Positions 18,149 through 26,538 of a DNA stretch of 64,000 bases are shown in pieces; positions within the stretch are counted from its first letter, which is position 1; every line of letters begins with the position of its first letter. The DNA comes from an uncultured Lachnospiraceae bacterium (lineage in GTDB: Bacteria; Bacillota; Clostridia; Lachnospirales; Lachnospiraceae): assembly GCA_910586955.1 (NCBI GenBank), contig CAJUMM010000003.1, forward strand, positions 5,259-69,258, written 5' to 3'. The notes beneath the pieces were generated by a model, which searched no databases, was not told where the DNA came from, and was given only the letters and a program-made list of their open reading frames with translations. Position numbers and translations under genes: made by a program.

Positions 18149-18205
18149 TTACCCCCCCCCCTGTCTTAAATGGCCTATCACACACAGGCTATACGGGTTT
18201 CTCAT
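18149..18205 (-). CDS. Possible 18-codon leader peptide ending in a ten-G tract
   Basis: ATG 18205 has a strong GGAGGT about 10 nt upstream. The frame reads 14 codons and then Gln-Gly-Gly-Gly over a run of ten G (plus strand C, 18152-18161), followed at once by TAA. With eleven G instead of ten, the frame would bypass this stop and run to a TGA at 17982. That TGA overlaps the GTG start of the glycosyltransferase. The ribosome site and homopolymer are seen; a slippage switch is inference. Confidence 0.4.
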   Translation of the reverse strand: MRNPYSLCVIGHLRQGGG

Positions 18206-18301
18206 AAGTATGTTACCTCCACGGTCTAAATTCTTTAATAAGAATATCACACCGGGCAATAATACGCAAGAAACAATTCCCCTTTCTTAAGAAATTCTGA
18301 A

Positions 18302-18362
18302 TTTCCGGAAATCCCCTTGACATTTGTATTTCCGGGATTTATTGTATTATTAAAGTAATACA
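18302..18362 (+). promoter_or_regulatory. Promoter and operator of the gntR-ABC operon
   Basis: TTGACA (18317-18322) and TATTGT (18340-18345) with 17-bp spacing. A dyad TGTATTA-N6-TAATACA (18343-18362) overlaps the -10 element and is a good candidate autoregulatory site for the GntR protein. A second palindrome, TTTCCGGAAA (18302-18311), lies just upstream of the -35. Confidence 0.7.
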
Positions 18363-18439
18363 ATGATATATGCCCTTGCGGCAAAACAGTCTATATACCT
18401 CCTTGCAGGAGGGTTCCGGGGAACGTAAAAACTTTTTTA

Positions 18440-18448
18440 CCCCCCCCC
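18440..18448 (+). other. Nine-C homopolymer in the gntR leader
   Basis: TTTTTTA followed by nine C and TGG. It sits about 280 bp from the ten-C run at 18152-18161, which has a very similar flank (TTTTA, C10, TG). Such tracts are prone to slippage. Confidence 0.8.
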
Positions 18449-18485
18449 TGGAAAAAAATGGACTTTTTTACAAAAGATCAAGCTT

Positions 18486-18615
18486 GGAAACATGGGCAGA
18501 TCAAGGAAACACCCTTCGGGTGTACCTCTATGCCCTGGAAAACATGGGCAGATCAGGGAAACACCCTTCGGGTATCCCTTTATGCCCTGAGAACACGGGC
18601 AGATCAAGGAAAGGA
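18486..18615 (+). repeat. Tandem 51/52-nt repeat units with UUCG hairpins in the gntR leader
   Basis: Two full units (18486-18536 and 18537-18588) and a shortened third. Each full unit has GGGCAGATC, then an ACACCC-TTCG-GGGT type stem capped by a UUCG tetraloop, then ATGCCCTG. GGGCA and TGCCC can close an outer stem. The third unit is cut before the UUCG stem and runs into the gntR ribosome site. Confidence 0.8.
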
Positions 18616-18623
18616 GTGACTAT

Positions 18624-18992
18624 ATGGCCTGGATTCTTGATGATTCACGTCCTATTTATCTTCAAATCGTGGATCTCATCAAAACCGAAATCATCGCCGG
18701 CGTCTACCGGCCCGGCGACAAACTGCCTTCCGTGCGGGATTTGGCGATGGAGGCTTCCGTAAATCCCAATACCATGCAGAAGGCCCTGACGGAACTGGAG
18801 CGAAGCGGCTTGGTTTACACCCAGCGCACCAACGGAAGATTTATTACGGAGGATATTGCGAAGATGACAGAGATCAAAGAACAGCTAGCGAGAGAACAAA
18901 TCCAAAACTTCCTGAAAGCCATGGAACAGCTGGGCTTTACCAAAGAAGAAATCAAGAAGCTTCTGCAGACAGAATTGAGGGAGGAACTGTAA
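18624..18992 (+). CDS. GntR-family transcriptional regulator, YtrA subfamily
   Basis: A 122-residue regulator. The winged helix-turn-helix (about residues 10-75, PGDKLPSVRDLA) is followed by a short helical tail for dimerisation, typical of YtrA-type GntR proteins that repress adjacent ABC transporter genes. The ATG follows AAGGAG. The next gene starts directly after its stop. A dyad over its promoter fits autoregulation; the signal it senses is unknown, though YtrA relatives often respond to cell-wall-active compounds. Confidence 0.92.
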   Translation: MAWILDDSRPIYLQIVDLIKTEIIAGVYRPGDKLPSVRDLAMEASVNPNTMQKALTELERSGLVYTQRTNGRFITEDIAKMTEIKEQLAREQIQNFLKAMEQLGFTKEEIKKLLQTELREEL

Positions 18993-19691
18993 ATGGAACA
19001 ACTTTTGACCTGTCAGAACCTGACGAAGCGGTACGGCTACAAGACAGCTCTGGATAGTATCAATCTGAATGTGGAACGGGGCCGTATCATTGGACTTCTG
19101 GGACCAAATGGGAGCGGAAAGACAACCCTGATCAAACTCATCAACGGCCTGCTCTCTCCCACCTCAGGCTATCTTGCTATCAATGGCTCTGCTCCCGGGC
19201 CGGAAACGAAAAAAGTAGTTTCCTATCTTCCGGAGCGGACCTATTTCAGCAGCTGGATGAAGGTTTCGGATATGCTGGATTTCTTCTGTGATTTCTATGT
19301 GGATTTTGACCGGAACCGGGCAGTGGAAATGCTTCACCGGCTGAACATCGACGAAACCCACCGCTTGGGCACCATGTCCAAAGGCACGAAAGAAAAGGTC
19401 CAGCTGATTATGGTTATGAGCCGGAATGCGGATCTTTACTGCCTGGATGAACCCATTGGAGGCGTGGATCCGGCAGCCCGGGACTATATCCTTCAGACCA
19501 TTATCACCAACTACAACGAAAACGCATCGGTACTCATCTCTACCCATCTGATTTCCGACATCGAAAATATCTTGGACGACGTGATTTTCATTCAGGACGG
19601 CCATATCCGCCTCCACGCCTCGGTGGACGAGATCCGGGAACAGGAAGGGAAATCCGTAGATGCGCTGTTCCGGGAGGTGTTCAAATGTTAG
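18993..19691 (+). CDS. ABC transporter ATP-binding protein (YtrB-like)
   Basis: A 232-residue ATPase subunit. Walker A is GPNGSGKTT near residue 38. Walker B is LYCLDEP near residue 150, followed by the D-loop and ISTHL switch His. The usual LSGGQ signature is replaced by MSKGTKEK, as in other exporters paired with YtrA regulators. It ends 7 nt inside the permease gene. Confidence 0.92.
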   Translation: MEQLLTCQNLTKRYGYKTALDSINLNVERGRIIGLLGPNGSGKTTLIKLINGLLSPTSGYLAINGSAPGPETKKVVSYLPERTYFSSWMKVSDMLDFFCDFYVDFDRNRAVEMLHRLNIDETHRLGTMSKGTKEKVQLIMVMSRNADLYCLDEPIGGVDPAARDYILQTIITNYNENASVLISTHLISDIENILDDVIFIQDGHIRLHASVDEIREQEGKSVDALFREVFKC

Positions 19692-20542
19692 GAAAACTTA
19701 TCAAACACGAATTTAAAGCGGTAAACCGGCTGATGATTCCCATGCACTTAGGGTTAATCCTGGTAACCATCGTCGGGCGTTTCTATGTACAGTTTGCCAT
19801 GAACCGATGGCCCAGTTCTGCTGTAGATGGGTTTTACACTTACAATGTCTGGGAGAACTTAATTAACTTTACCCTGGTCTCCTTTTATGTGATTGCCCTC
19901 ATCGCCATCTATGCCATCACCCATCTCTACCTGCTGGTCCTGCGGCCCCGGAAAAACTGGTTTACGGATGAGGGATATCTGACCCACACCCTTCCCGTAT
20001 CTACGACGGACCATATCTTCAGCAAACTTCTGGTAGCGGTTGTGTGGGAGCTTATCGACGGCTTCATGCTGATCCTCTCGGTTATCGGCATGTTTGCCAA
20101 TCAGGACTTCTTTGAAGGCTTGGCGGAACTATGGCCGGAAATGGTGGAATCCTTCCCCTACGTCTTCGGCGTATCGGCAGGAATCGGAATGCCACTTTTC
20201 CTCCTGATGGCCCTTATGGATTTGCTGAGCAGCATTTTGATCATTTACATGTGCCTGGCTATCGGACACAGCTTTAACAGCCACCGGATCCTGGCATCTG
20301 TAGGCGTCTATGTTGGCGTCTCCATGATCACCAATCTGCTGAGCTCCATATTTACAGCCACATCCGGCATGAATACTTTTGGTTCCAGCATCTCCATGTT
20401 CCTGGTGTCGTCCAGCTTTGCCTCAGCCACCGACTATTTCTGGCGTTCCTTCTGGTTTAACTCCATTCTGTCCGTTGCCTTGGGGGCAGGAGCCTTCCTG
20501 ATAGCCAACTATTTTATGTCCAGACAGCTTAATCTGGAATAA
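19685..20542 (+). CDS. ABC transporter permease, ABC-2-like
   Basis: A 285-residue protein with about six hydrophobic segments and no sequence motif beyond hydrophobicity. It overlaps the ATPase gene by 7 nt, so the two should form the membrane and motor parts of one exporter controlled by the GntR protein. Substrate unknown; the YtrA-type context suggests envelope stress or peptide export. A hairpin lies about 50 nt after its stop. Confidence 0.85.
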   Translation: MLGKLIKHEFKAVNRLMIPMHLGLILVTIVGRFYVQFAMNRWPSSAVDGFYTYNVWENLINFTLVSFYVIALIAIYAITHLYLLVLRPRKNWFTDEGYLTHTLPVSTTDHIFSKLLVAVVWELIDGFMLILSVIGMFANQDFFEGLAELWPEMVESFPYVFGVSAGIGMPLFLLMALMDLLSSILIIYMCLAIGHSFNSHRILASVGVYVGVSMITNLLSSIFTATSGMNTFGSSISMFLVSSSFASATDYFWRSFWFNSILSVALGAGAFLIANYFMSRQLNLE

Positions 20543-20590
20543 GATACGGAAGAAAAATTCATTAAAAATCTGCCTATTTAACGGCATCAA

Positions 20591-20632
20591 AAAGCGTAAG
20601 GAAAAAAGCTATTTTGCTTTTCCTTGCGCTTT
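20591..20632. terminator. Bidirectional hairpin between convergent genes
   Basis: AAAGCGTAAGGAAAA pairs with TTTTCCTTGCGCTTT across about 12 nt. Read on the minus strand it ends in a T-run, and read on the plus strand it closes the ABC operon. Confidence 0.7.
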
Positions 20633-20718
20633 GCGATATAATTATATGGTATTTTTATACCTACTCGAAAATGCCTTAACAGATAACATGTCACCTCAAA
20701 CTTTCCCGGCACCCCTTT

Positions 20719-21282
20719 TTACTTCCTCTTCTCCAACAACCCCGCCACAGCTGCGGCTGCCTCCTCTGTTTCTGCGTAGAGATCACAGCTTTCCTCTCCC
20801 ACATCCCTTCCAAAAGCACAAACGGGAATTCCCACAGCCCTGGCCGCCGCCAGCACCGGCTCCAGGGCTTCTCCGTGATTGGGCAAGATAGCAATCACGT
20901 CCGCATCTTCTGCTACCATCTCGTTTACAAACAGCATCTGGAACTCGATTGGGTCCACTTCGCAAAGTACGAAACTTTCTGTCAGACCCGCCGCTTCCTC
21001 CGCATCTTTCCTGGAAACCTCCGGGATCCGCACCTCCAGCCTGGCTCCGGCTGCCTTAGCTTCCTTGCGGAATTGTGAAATAATCTCCTCGTTCTCAGGG
21101 GCATCCTCGCTGGCTAGAATCAGTCCTATCACCGGCTCCTCCGCCTTTACGGCCTGTTCCGCCTCCATAGCCTGTCCCGTATCCTCCTTAACCCTCCCGG
21201 GCTTTTCCCCTGCGCAGCCGCTTAAGCCCAAAAAGATCAGGGACAGGATCAGGAAATATTTTCTCACACTGCATTTCATCAT
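20719..21282 (-). CDS. Lipoprotein resembling one lobe of a periplasmic sugar-binding protein
   Basis: Lipobox SGC with Cys23, then a 160-residue domain. The pattern VIGLILAS, an amphipathic helix, DVIAILPNHGEALEP and GIPVCAFGRDV recalls the N-lobe of type 1 periplasmic-binding proteins (PF13407 group). The protein ends soon after, so there is no second lobe to close over a ligand. Its ATG directly follows the stop of the methyltransferase gene. It may be a degenerate binding protein or a small sensor; the function is unknown. Confidence 0.6.
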   Translation of the reverse strand: MMKCSVRKYFLILSLIFLGLSGCAGEKPGRVKEDTGQAMEAEQAVKAEEPVIGLILASEDAPENEEIISQFRKEAKAAGARLEVRIPEVSRKDAEEAAGLTESFVLCEVDPIEFQMLFVNEMVAEDADVIAILPNHGEALEPVLAAARAVGIPVCAFGRDVGEESCDLYAETEEAAAAVAGLLEKRK

Positions 21283-22779
21283 CTATACTGCCTTTCCGCT
21301 GCCTGTATATTCAATGGCAAAAAACCAGCTCTCCTCCCGGTCATGAATCTGCCATTCCTTTAAAAGTTTCATGGATTTATGTTCCCGCAGCTGTTTTTTC
21401 ACAAAATTCCGGTCATGGGAGTAGAGGAACATCCTGCCGCCGTCAGCCAGCAGTTCTTCTCCCCGGTCAAACAATTTCCCGTAGAGGAAATCCAAATCAT
21501 GCCCTGTAATGCTCCGGCCTTTCACCGGCATATTGGTGACAATCTCATCAAAAGGATACTGGTGGGTAAAGTCCAGGAAATCGCGATTTACATAATGTAC
21601 CGTCACCCGGGCAATCCCGGCGTTCTCCCTGGCGCCTTCAATGGCAGCTCCGTAGCGGTCCACCCCGTAAAGGGTATCTGCATGAACCCGATAATTCCGC
21701 TCCAAAAGCATGGTTCCCACACCGCAGAAAGGATCCAGCACCCGCCCGTTCTCTTTAAGCCAGGGAGCGGCAAGCTCCATCAAAAGGGCCGCCAGATCCG
21801 GCCGGATAGATGCCGCCAAAGCATGTTTCCGGTAGGAAAAGCGCCGATCCGGCAGGGTATACAGTTTGAGCAGAGGATGAAAGCCGCCGCTCTTTGTCTC
21901 GATCAGGCGCAGCTCGATTTCATAGCCGGAAGGAGAATTTTCAAGCCTGCCCCCTGTAAGTGTCTGCAGCCTGGCCGCCAGTTTTCTCACGAAAATCCCC
22001 CGCTGCTCCTGGGGCATGGAACTTTTGCACTCCACACGGAAAAAGAACGGTCCCTCTCCCTGATGAAAAGCTTCCAAAAGCTCCGTCAAGTTGGATGCGG
22101 CAAGCTCTTCGGCCGCCGTCTCCGCCTTCACCTCTTCCGTATCCAGGCAGAAAAACAGTTCCCGGAAAGTGCGGATAGAAAGCAGTGCCGCCGGATCGGC
22201 CCCCTGGACTTTCACCCCGGCTTTTAGAAATATGACTTTTCCCTGATCTATCTGCCGGGCTGTCTCTTCCCGGTAATTCCGGTGGGTAGTCAAAATTACA
22301 TCCGCCGTCCTGCCCTCTGTAAAGCCATGCCGGATGGGCTGCTCATACCTGCCGATCAAAGCGTTCAGGGCCGCCAGTTCTTCCCTGAGATGTTTCTCTG
22401 TCTCCGGCGCAGCATCCCAAGCCAGGATCTCCCTGCGCTTCCCCTTCAGCCATTCCAGGAATTCCTTCATGTCACAGCCCTGCAAAGCCGTCAGATATGC
22501 AGTTTTCACAAAACGGGTATCCTCTTTCTCATAGGCCTTAAGAAGGATGTCCCTGGCCTTTTCCGTCCCCAGATTTCCCAGAACCAGGGCCGCATTTTTC
22601 CGAATCTTAGGGTCCGCCTGCTTAAGGCATCCCGGCAGAAGCCCCGGTTCTTCCTCTGCCAGTTCCAAAAGCGCCTCTCTTTCCCCGGGCTCTTTCAAAG
22701 CCGCTTTCATGGAAATCAGATTCCGGCGAAGATCCTGTCCCTGCCGGATCTGTTCCCAGTATTCCCTTATCTGTGCCAT
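21283..22779 (-). CDS. HEAT-repeat/THUMP-like RNA methyltransferase (UPF0020/Trm14-like)
   Basis: A 498-residue fusion. Residues 1-110 are helical repeats of HEAT type (KIRKNAALVLGNLG). A central region of about residues 150-300 resembles a THUMP/ferredoxin-like RNA-binding part. Residues about 310-490 are a Rossmann SAM methyltransferase with DPFCGVGTM near 348 and NMPVKG near 414, the position of the NPPY-type N6/N2 amino-methylation motif. A tRNA or rRNA guanosine is the likely substrate. The HEAT extension is unusual for the family. Confidence 0.75.
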   Translation of the reverse strand: MAQIREYWEQIRQGQDLRRNLISMKAALKEPGEREALLELAEEEPGLLPGCLKQADPKIRKNAALVLGNLGTEKARDILLKAYEKEDTRFVKTAYLTALQGCDMKEFLEWLKGKRREILAWDAAPETEKHLREELAALNALIGRYEQPIRHGFTEGRTADVILTTHRNYREETARQIDQGKVIFLKAGVKVQGADPAALLSIRTFRELFFCLDTEEVKAETAAEELAASNLTELLEAFHQGEGPFFFRVECKSSMPQEQRGIFVRKLAARLQTLTGGRLENSPSGYEIELRLIETKSGGFHPLLKLYTLPDRRFSYRKHALAASIRPDLAALLMELAAPWLKENGRVLDPFCGVGTMLLERNYRVHADTLYGVDRYGAAIEGARENAGIARVTVHYVNRDFLDFTHQYPFDEIVTNMPVKGRSITGHDLDFLYGKLFDRGEELLADGGRMFLYSHDRNFVKKQLREHKSMKLLKEWQIHDREESWFFAIEYTGSGKAV

Positions 22780-22889
22780 TTCTTCCTCCGTATTTTAAAG
22801 CCTGGTCTGGCTCACATGATGAATCACAGGTTCCACTTCCCGGCCGCTCCTGCTTTTAACGGCCTGTAAAGTTAAAATTCTTCTTTTCC

Positions 22890-23738
22890 TCACCGGAGCG
22901 CCAGACAATAGCGGCATAGATTCCGCTCTTTTAAAGAAAATAACTGCTCCCTGTGAAATCCCAGCTTCTCCAGAAGCCGCAGGGATCCCAGGTTTTCGCT
23001 GTCCACATAAGCACTGACTCCCGGGAAACAGAGCACGGACCGGGCATATTCCAGCACCGCCCGGCAGGCTTCCTCCGCATATCCCTTCCTCCGGTATTTC
23101 CGGCCGATGAGATATCCCATATCCACCTCGGAGAAATCCAAATAATCCGCAATCCCAAAGCCGGCCCGGCCAATCAGCTGCCGGCTCTCTTTCTCAATCA
23201 CCACCCACATGCCGAACTGATACAGACCGTACATGTAGGCGATATAGGCCCGGATCCGCTCCTCTTCCTCCTGCCGGTTCAGAGAACACTCCGGGAAAAA
23301 AACCGCCGACTCCCCCTCCCGGTAAAGTGCGTTGATCTCGTCCAAATCCGCCAGAGTCATCTCACGGATCAGGAGGCGCCTGGTCTCCGCAATCTGAACC
23401 GGAAGCCCGCAGGCCCTGGTATATACATTCTCCAGAAAAGCGCGGTCAATCTCCTGAAATCCTTCCAGAAGAATTTTGCAGGAAGACAGTTCTTCCTCCG
23501 GCAGCTCCGGGTTTAAATACCCCACACAGAACCAGCCCAGCTCCCGGGCGATTCTCTCCTCCCGGTCCCTCTCTACCAGACAGAGAATTTCCTCCGGCCC
23601 CAGGCCCAGCTCTGCAAGGGCCTCAAGGAAATTTTCCTTCCTGCGCCCAATGGTTTCTATCCAGGGAAGCCCCTCTCTGGCCAGTGTCTCTTTCAGCAGC
23701 TCCGTCCCGGAAGCCGCAATCACAAGACCTTTCAGCAT
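22890..23738 (-). CDS. GNAT acetyltransferase with an N-terminal HAD-like domain
   Basis: Residues 1-95 look like a reduced HAD-superfamily Rossmann domain (GLVIAASGTELLKE, then LGLGPEEILCLVERD and GWFCVGYLNPE). The nucleophilic Asp of active HAD phosphatases is not evident. Residues about 118-282 are a GNAT domain of the RimJ/RimL type, with the acetyl-CoA loop RKYRRKGYAEEA and an ENLGSLRLLEKLGF block. It probably acetylates an amine, but the substrate is unknown. Confidence 0.75.
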   Translation of the reverse strand: MLKGLVIAASGTELLKETLAREGLPWIETIGRRKENFLEALAELGLGPEEILCLVERDREERIARELGWFCVGYLNPELPEEELSSCKILLEGFQEIDRAFLENVYTRACGLPVQIAETRRLLIREMTLADLDEINALYREGESAVFFPECSLNRQEEEERIRAYIAYMYGLYQFGMWVVIEKESRQLIGRAGFGIADYLDFSEVDMGYLIGRKYRRKGYAEEACRAVLEYARSVLCFPGVSAYVDSENLGSLRLLEKLGFHREQLFSLKERNLCRYCLALR

Positions 23739-23752
23739 TTTATAAAAACTCC

Positions 23753-23781
23753 TTTACGAATCGTCCCTTTTCCGATACAAT
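23753..23781 (+). promoter_or_regulatory. Promoter of the cyclophilin gene
   Basis: TTTACG (23753-23758) and TACAAT (23776-23781), 17-bp spacer, with AAGGAG before the ATG at 23823. Confidence 0.6.
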
Positions 23782-23822
23782 AAGAGCCGGTACAAAAAAC
23801 AGAAAAAAGGAGAATCATCTAT

Positions 23823-24344
23823 ATGTCACAAAATCCTCTTGTAACCTTTGAAATGGAAAATGGTGCCCTTATCAAAGCCGAACTCTACCCTGACCTTGCA
23901 CCCAACACGGTCCGGAACTTTATCAGCCTAATCCGGAAAGGCTTCTACAATGGCCTGACCTTCCACCGGGTGATCCCCGGCTTTATGATCCAGGGCGGAT
24001 GCCCGGAGGGAAACGGAATGGGCGGCCCGGGCTACACCATTCCCGGAGAATTCTCCCAGAACGGTTTTGACAATTCCTTAAAACATACACCCGGGGTCCT
24101 CTCCATGGCAAGAACTATGGTTCCGGACTCTGCAGGCTCCCAGTTCTTCATTATGCACAAGGACGCCCCTCATCTGGACGGTTCCTACGCCGCCTTCGGC
24201 AAGGTAACGGAAGGTATGGATACCGTGGATCAGATTGCTAAGACTCCTGCCGACTACCGTGACTGTCCCTTGACACCCCAGATCCTGAAATCTGTCACTG
24301 TGGAGACCTTTGGCGTGGAGTACCCGGAGCCGGAGACCCTGTAG
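23823..24344 (+). CDS. ppiB: Peptidyl-prolyl cis-trans isomerase, cyclophilin type, cytoplasmic
   Basis: A 173-residue cyclophilin without a signal peptide. The active-site strand [29 protein letters not shown] and [11 protein letters not shown] are intact. It catalyses proline isomerisation during protein folding. Its last 50 nt overlap the 3' end of the convergent rarA gene, an antisense overlap of coding sequences. Confidence 0.95.
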   Translation: MSQNPLVTFEMENGALIKAELYPDLAPNTVRNFISLIRKGFYNGLTFHRVIPGFMIQGGCPEGNGMGGPGYTIPGEFSQNGFDNSLKHTPGVLSMARTMVPDSAGSQFFIMHKDAPHLDGSYAAFGKVTEGMDTVDQIAKTPADYRDCPLTPQILKSVTVETFGVEYPEPETL

Positions 24345-25662
24345 CCAGGCCCCTTTTCAGTCTTTGAAAATGCTCCCGGATCTGCCTCTCGTATCCGTTG
24401 TCCGAGGGCTCGTAGAAAGTCTCCCCTTCAATCTCTGAAGGAAGATACTGCTGCTCCACATAATGATTGGGATAATCGTGGGCATATTTATAGCCGGTGC
24501 CGCGTCCCAGCTTCCCTGCACCTTTGTAGTGAGCATCCTGAAGGTGAGGCGGGACACTGGTTCTTTGGCTTTTCACACACTCCATGGCTTTGGCAATGGC
24601 ATTTACAGCAGAATTGCTTTTGGGAGCGCTGGCCACGTAAGCAACGGCCTGGGCCAGAATAATCTGGGCCTCCGGAAATCCAATCCGCTCCACTGCCTGA
24701 GCTGCCGAAACGGCCACCGTCAAAGCCATGGGATCCGCATTTCCCACGTCCTCAGAAGCACAGATCATAATCCGCCGGGCAATAAAACGCTCATCCTCCC
24801 CTGCATAAATCATTTTTGCCAGATAGTAAACCGCCGCATCCGGATCCGACCCCCGCATGCTTTTGATAAATGCGGAGATCGTATCATAATGGCTGTCTCC
24901 GGCCTTATCATAACGGACCACCCTTCTCTGGATACATTCGGACATCACATCCACCGTCAAATGAATCTTTCCGTCCGTACCTTTCTCCGTAGTCAGAACT
25001 CCCAGCTCCACTGCATTCAAAGCCAGCCTGGCATCTCCTCCCGACACATCCGCCAGAAAATCCAAGGCTTCCTCCGTAATCTCCGCCCCATAGGCCCCCA
25101 TGCCCCGCTCCGTATCGCAGACGGCACGTGAAATCAATTCCTTAATATCCTCTTTCTCCAGAGCCTTCAGCTCAAAGATTACGGATCTGGAAATCAAAGC
25201 CCCGTTTACCTCGAAATAGGGATTTTCCGTAGTAGCGCCAATAAGAATCAAAGTCCCGTCCTCCACAAAGGGAAGAAGGTAGTCCTGCTGGCCCTTATTA
25301 AAACGGTGAATCTCATCCACAAAGAGTATGGTCTTCCTGCCGTACATCCCCAGGTTGTCCTTAGCCTGGGCAACCACAGCCTCCATATCCTTCTTCCCCG
25401 CCACCGTGGCATTCAGCTGGGTAAAGCAGGCCCGGGTAGTATTGGCAATTACTTTTGCAATGGTGGTTTTTCCCGTTCCGGGAGGACCGTAAAAAATCAG
25501 GGAACTGAGTTTATCTGCACGGATGGCCCGGTAGAGAAGCTTGTCTTTTCCCAGAATATGCTTCTGTCCCACAATCTCGTCCAGGGTCCGGGGGCGCAGG
25601 CGGGAGGCCAGGGGCGCCTCCTGCTCCAAGGTATTTTCTCTCATATAGTCAAATAGATCCAT
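24295..25662 (-). CDS. rarA: Replication-associated recombination protein RarA (MgsA)
   Basis: A 455-residue AAA+ ATPase acting at stalled replication forks. Walker A is GPPGTGKTT near residue 52 and Walker B is [10 protein letters not shown]. The sensor block and the C-terminal tetramerisation domain ([19 protein letters not shown]) are present. The family usually ends near the RLK block; here about 18 extra residues rich in Gly, Pro and Arg are translated from sequence complementary to ppiB. ATG 25662 has GGAGG upstream. Confidence 0.95.
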   Translation of the reverse strand: MDLFDYMRENTLEQEAPLASRLRPRTLDEIVGQKHILGKDKLLYRAIRADKLSSLIFYGPPGTGKTTIAKVIANTTRACFTQLNATVAGKKDMEAVVAQAKDNLGMYGRKTILFVDEIHRFNKGQQDYLLPFVEDGTLILIGATTENPYFEVNGALISRSVIFELKALEKEDIKELISRAVCDTERGMGAYGAEITEEALDFLADVSGGDARLALNAVELGVLTTEKGTDGKIHLTVDVMSECIQRRVVRYDKAGDSHYDTISAFIKSMRGSDPDAAVYYLAKMIYAGEDERFIARRIMICASEDVGNADPMALTVAVSAAQAVERIGFPEAQIILAQAVAYVASAPKSNSAVNAIAKAMECVKSQRTSVPPHLQDAHYKGAGKLGRGTGYKYAHDYPNHYVEQQYLPSEIEGETFYEPSDNGYERQIREHFQRLKRGLATGSPAPGTPRQRSPQ

Positions 25663-25689
25663 AAAATCCTCCCTCCGCACCTGTCGCTC

Positions 25690-26448
25690 TCACTCCAGAA
25701 TCAGTTCATCCGCCGTCACAAACTCATATCCTTCCGCCTGCAGCAGATCAATAATCCGCAGAGCCGCCTCCACGGTGCTGTCATAGGAATCGTGCATTAA
25801 AATAATATCATTTTCTTCCACCGTAGACACCACTTTCTGCACAATCTGATCTGCATTTCCCGTAGTCCAGTCCAGCGTATCCACCGTCCAAAAGATGGGA
25901 ATCATGGTCACATTGCACTCCAGATCCTTATCCCAGTTGCCGAAAGGCGGCCGCACGTACTCCACCGGCTGGCCCGTAATGTCCGTAATCTGCTCACTGG
26001 TATCCAGAATCTCCCTGCAGGCTTCCTCCGGCTCCAGCTTGGTGATATCCACATGATAGTAGGTATGATTACCGATGAGATGGCCCTCTTCAGACATACG
26101 CTTCACAATCTCTTCTTTTCCCTCAATATTCGACCCCAGAAGAAAAAAGGTAGCTTTAACCCCTCGCTCCTTCAAACCGTCCAGGAGACGCTCCGTATAA
26201 ATCTTATGAGGGCCGTCGTCAAAGGTCAGGGCAATCTTCTTTGTCTCCGCAGGCTCTTTCCCTGTTTCCGGCAGCTTCTCCGCCGCTCTCCTCTCCTCTT
26301 CCGGAGTTTCTTCCACAATCCCCCTGCTCTGGGTCTCCTCCATATTTTCCCGGAACCCTGCAGCAGCCCCCACGGCCGCCAGTCCCAGAATCCCAACCAA
26401 AAGCCCCCGTTTCCACGCCGGGATACCGGATAACGCTCTCTTATCCAT
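25690..26448 (-). CDS. Secreted or membrane-anchored polysaccharide deacetylase (NodB fold)
   Basis: An N-terminal membrane helix (residues 13-31) and a charged linker lead into a carbohydrate esterase 4 domain. It has the metal-binding DD in TFDDGPH, the H-x-x-x-H in NHTYYH, the RPPFG motif and a C-terminal LMHDSYD with the catalytic His. Family enzymes remove N-acetyl groups from peptidoglycan or other glycans. It lies 27 nt upstream of rarA and downstream of a small membrane protein gene, in the same direction. Confidence 0.92.
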   Translation of the reverse strand: MDKRALSGIPAWKRGLLVGILGLAAVGAAAGFRENMEETQSRGIVEETPEEERRAAEKLPETGKEPAETKKIALTFDDGPHKIYTERLLDGLKERGVKATFFLLGSNIEGKEEIVKRMSEEGHLIGNHTYYHVDITKLEPEEACREILDTSEQITDITGQPVEYVRPPFGNWDKDLECNVTMIPIFWTVDTLDWTTGNADQIVQKVVSTVEENDIILMHDSYDSTVEAALRIIDLLQAEGYEFVTADELILE

Positions 26449-26538
26449 CCTGCTGGCTCCAAACGTGCAATCTTACTTATATATATACCTTTCTGGCTGT
26501 CCCTATGACTGGTCTTGAGGGGATAAAAAGCCGGCCGC

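Noticed and set aside
18458..18619. 53-codon frame starting after the nine-C tract
   Set aside because: No ribosome site; it too only reads the tandem repeats, ending just before gntR.
18370..18762. 130-codon frame across the gntR leader
   Set aside because: Runs through the tandem hairpin repeats and out of frame into gntR; the repeated peptide pattern reflects DNA repeats.
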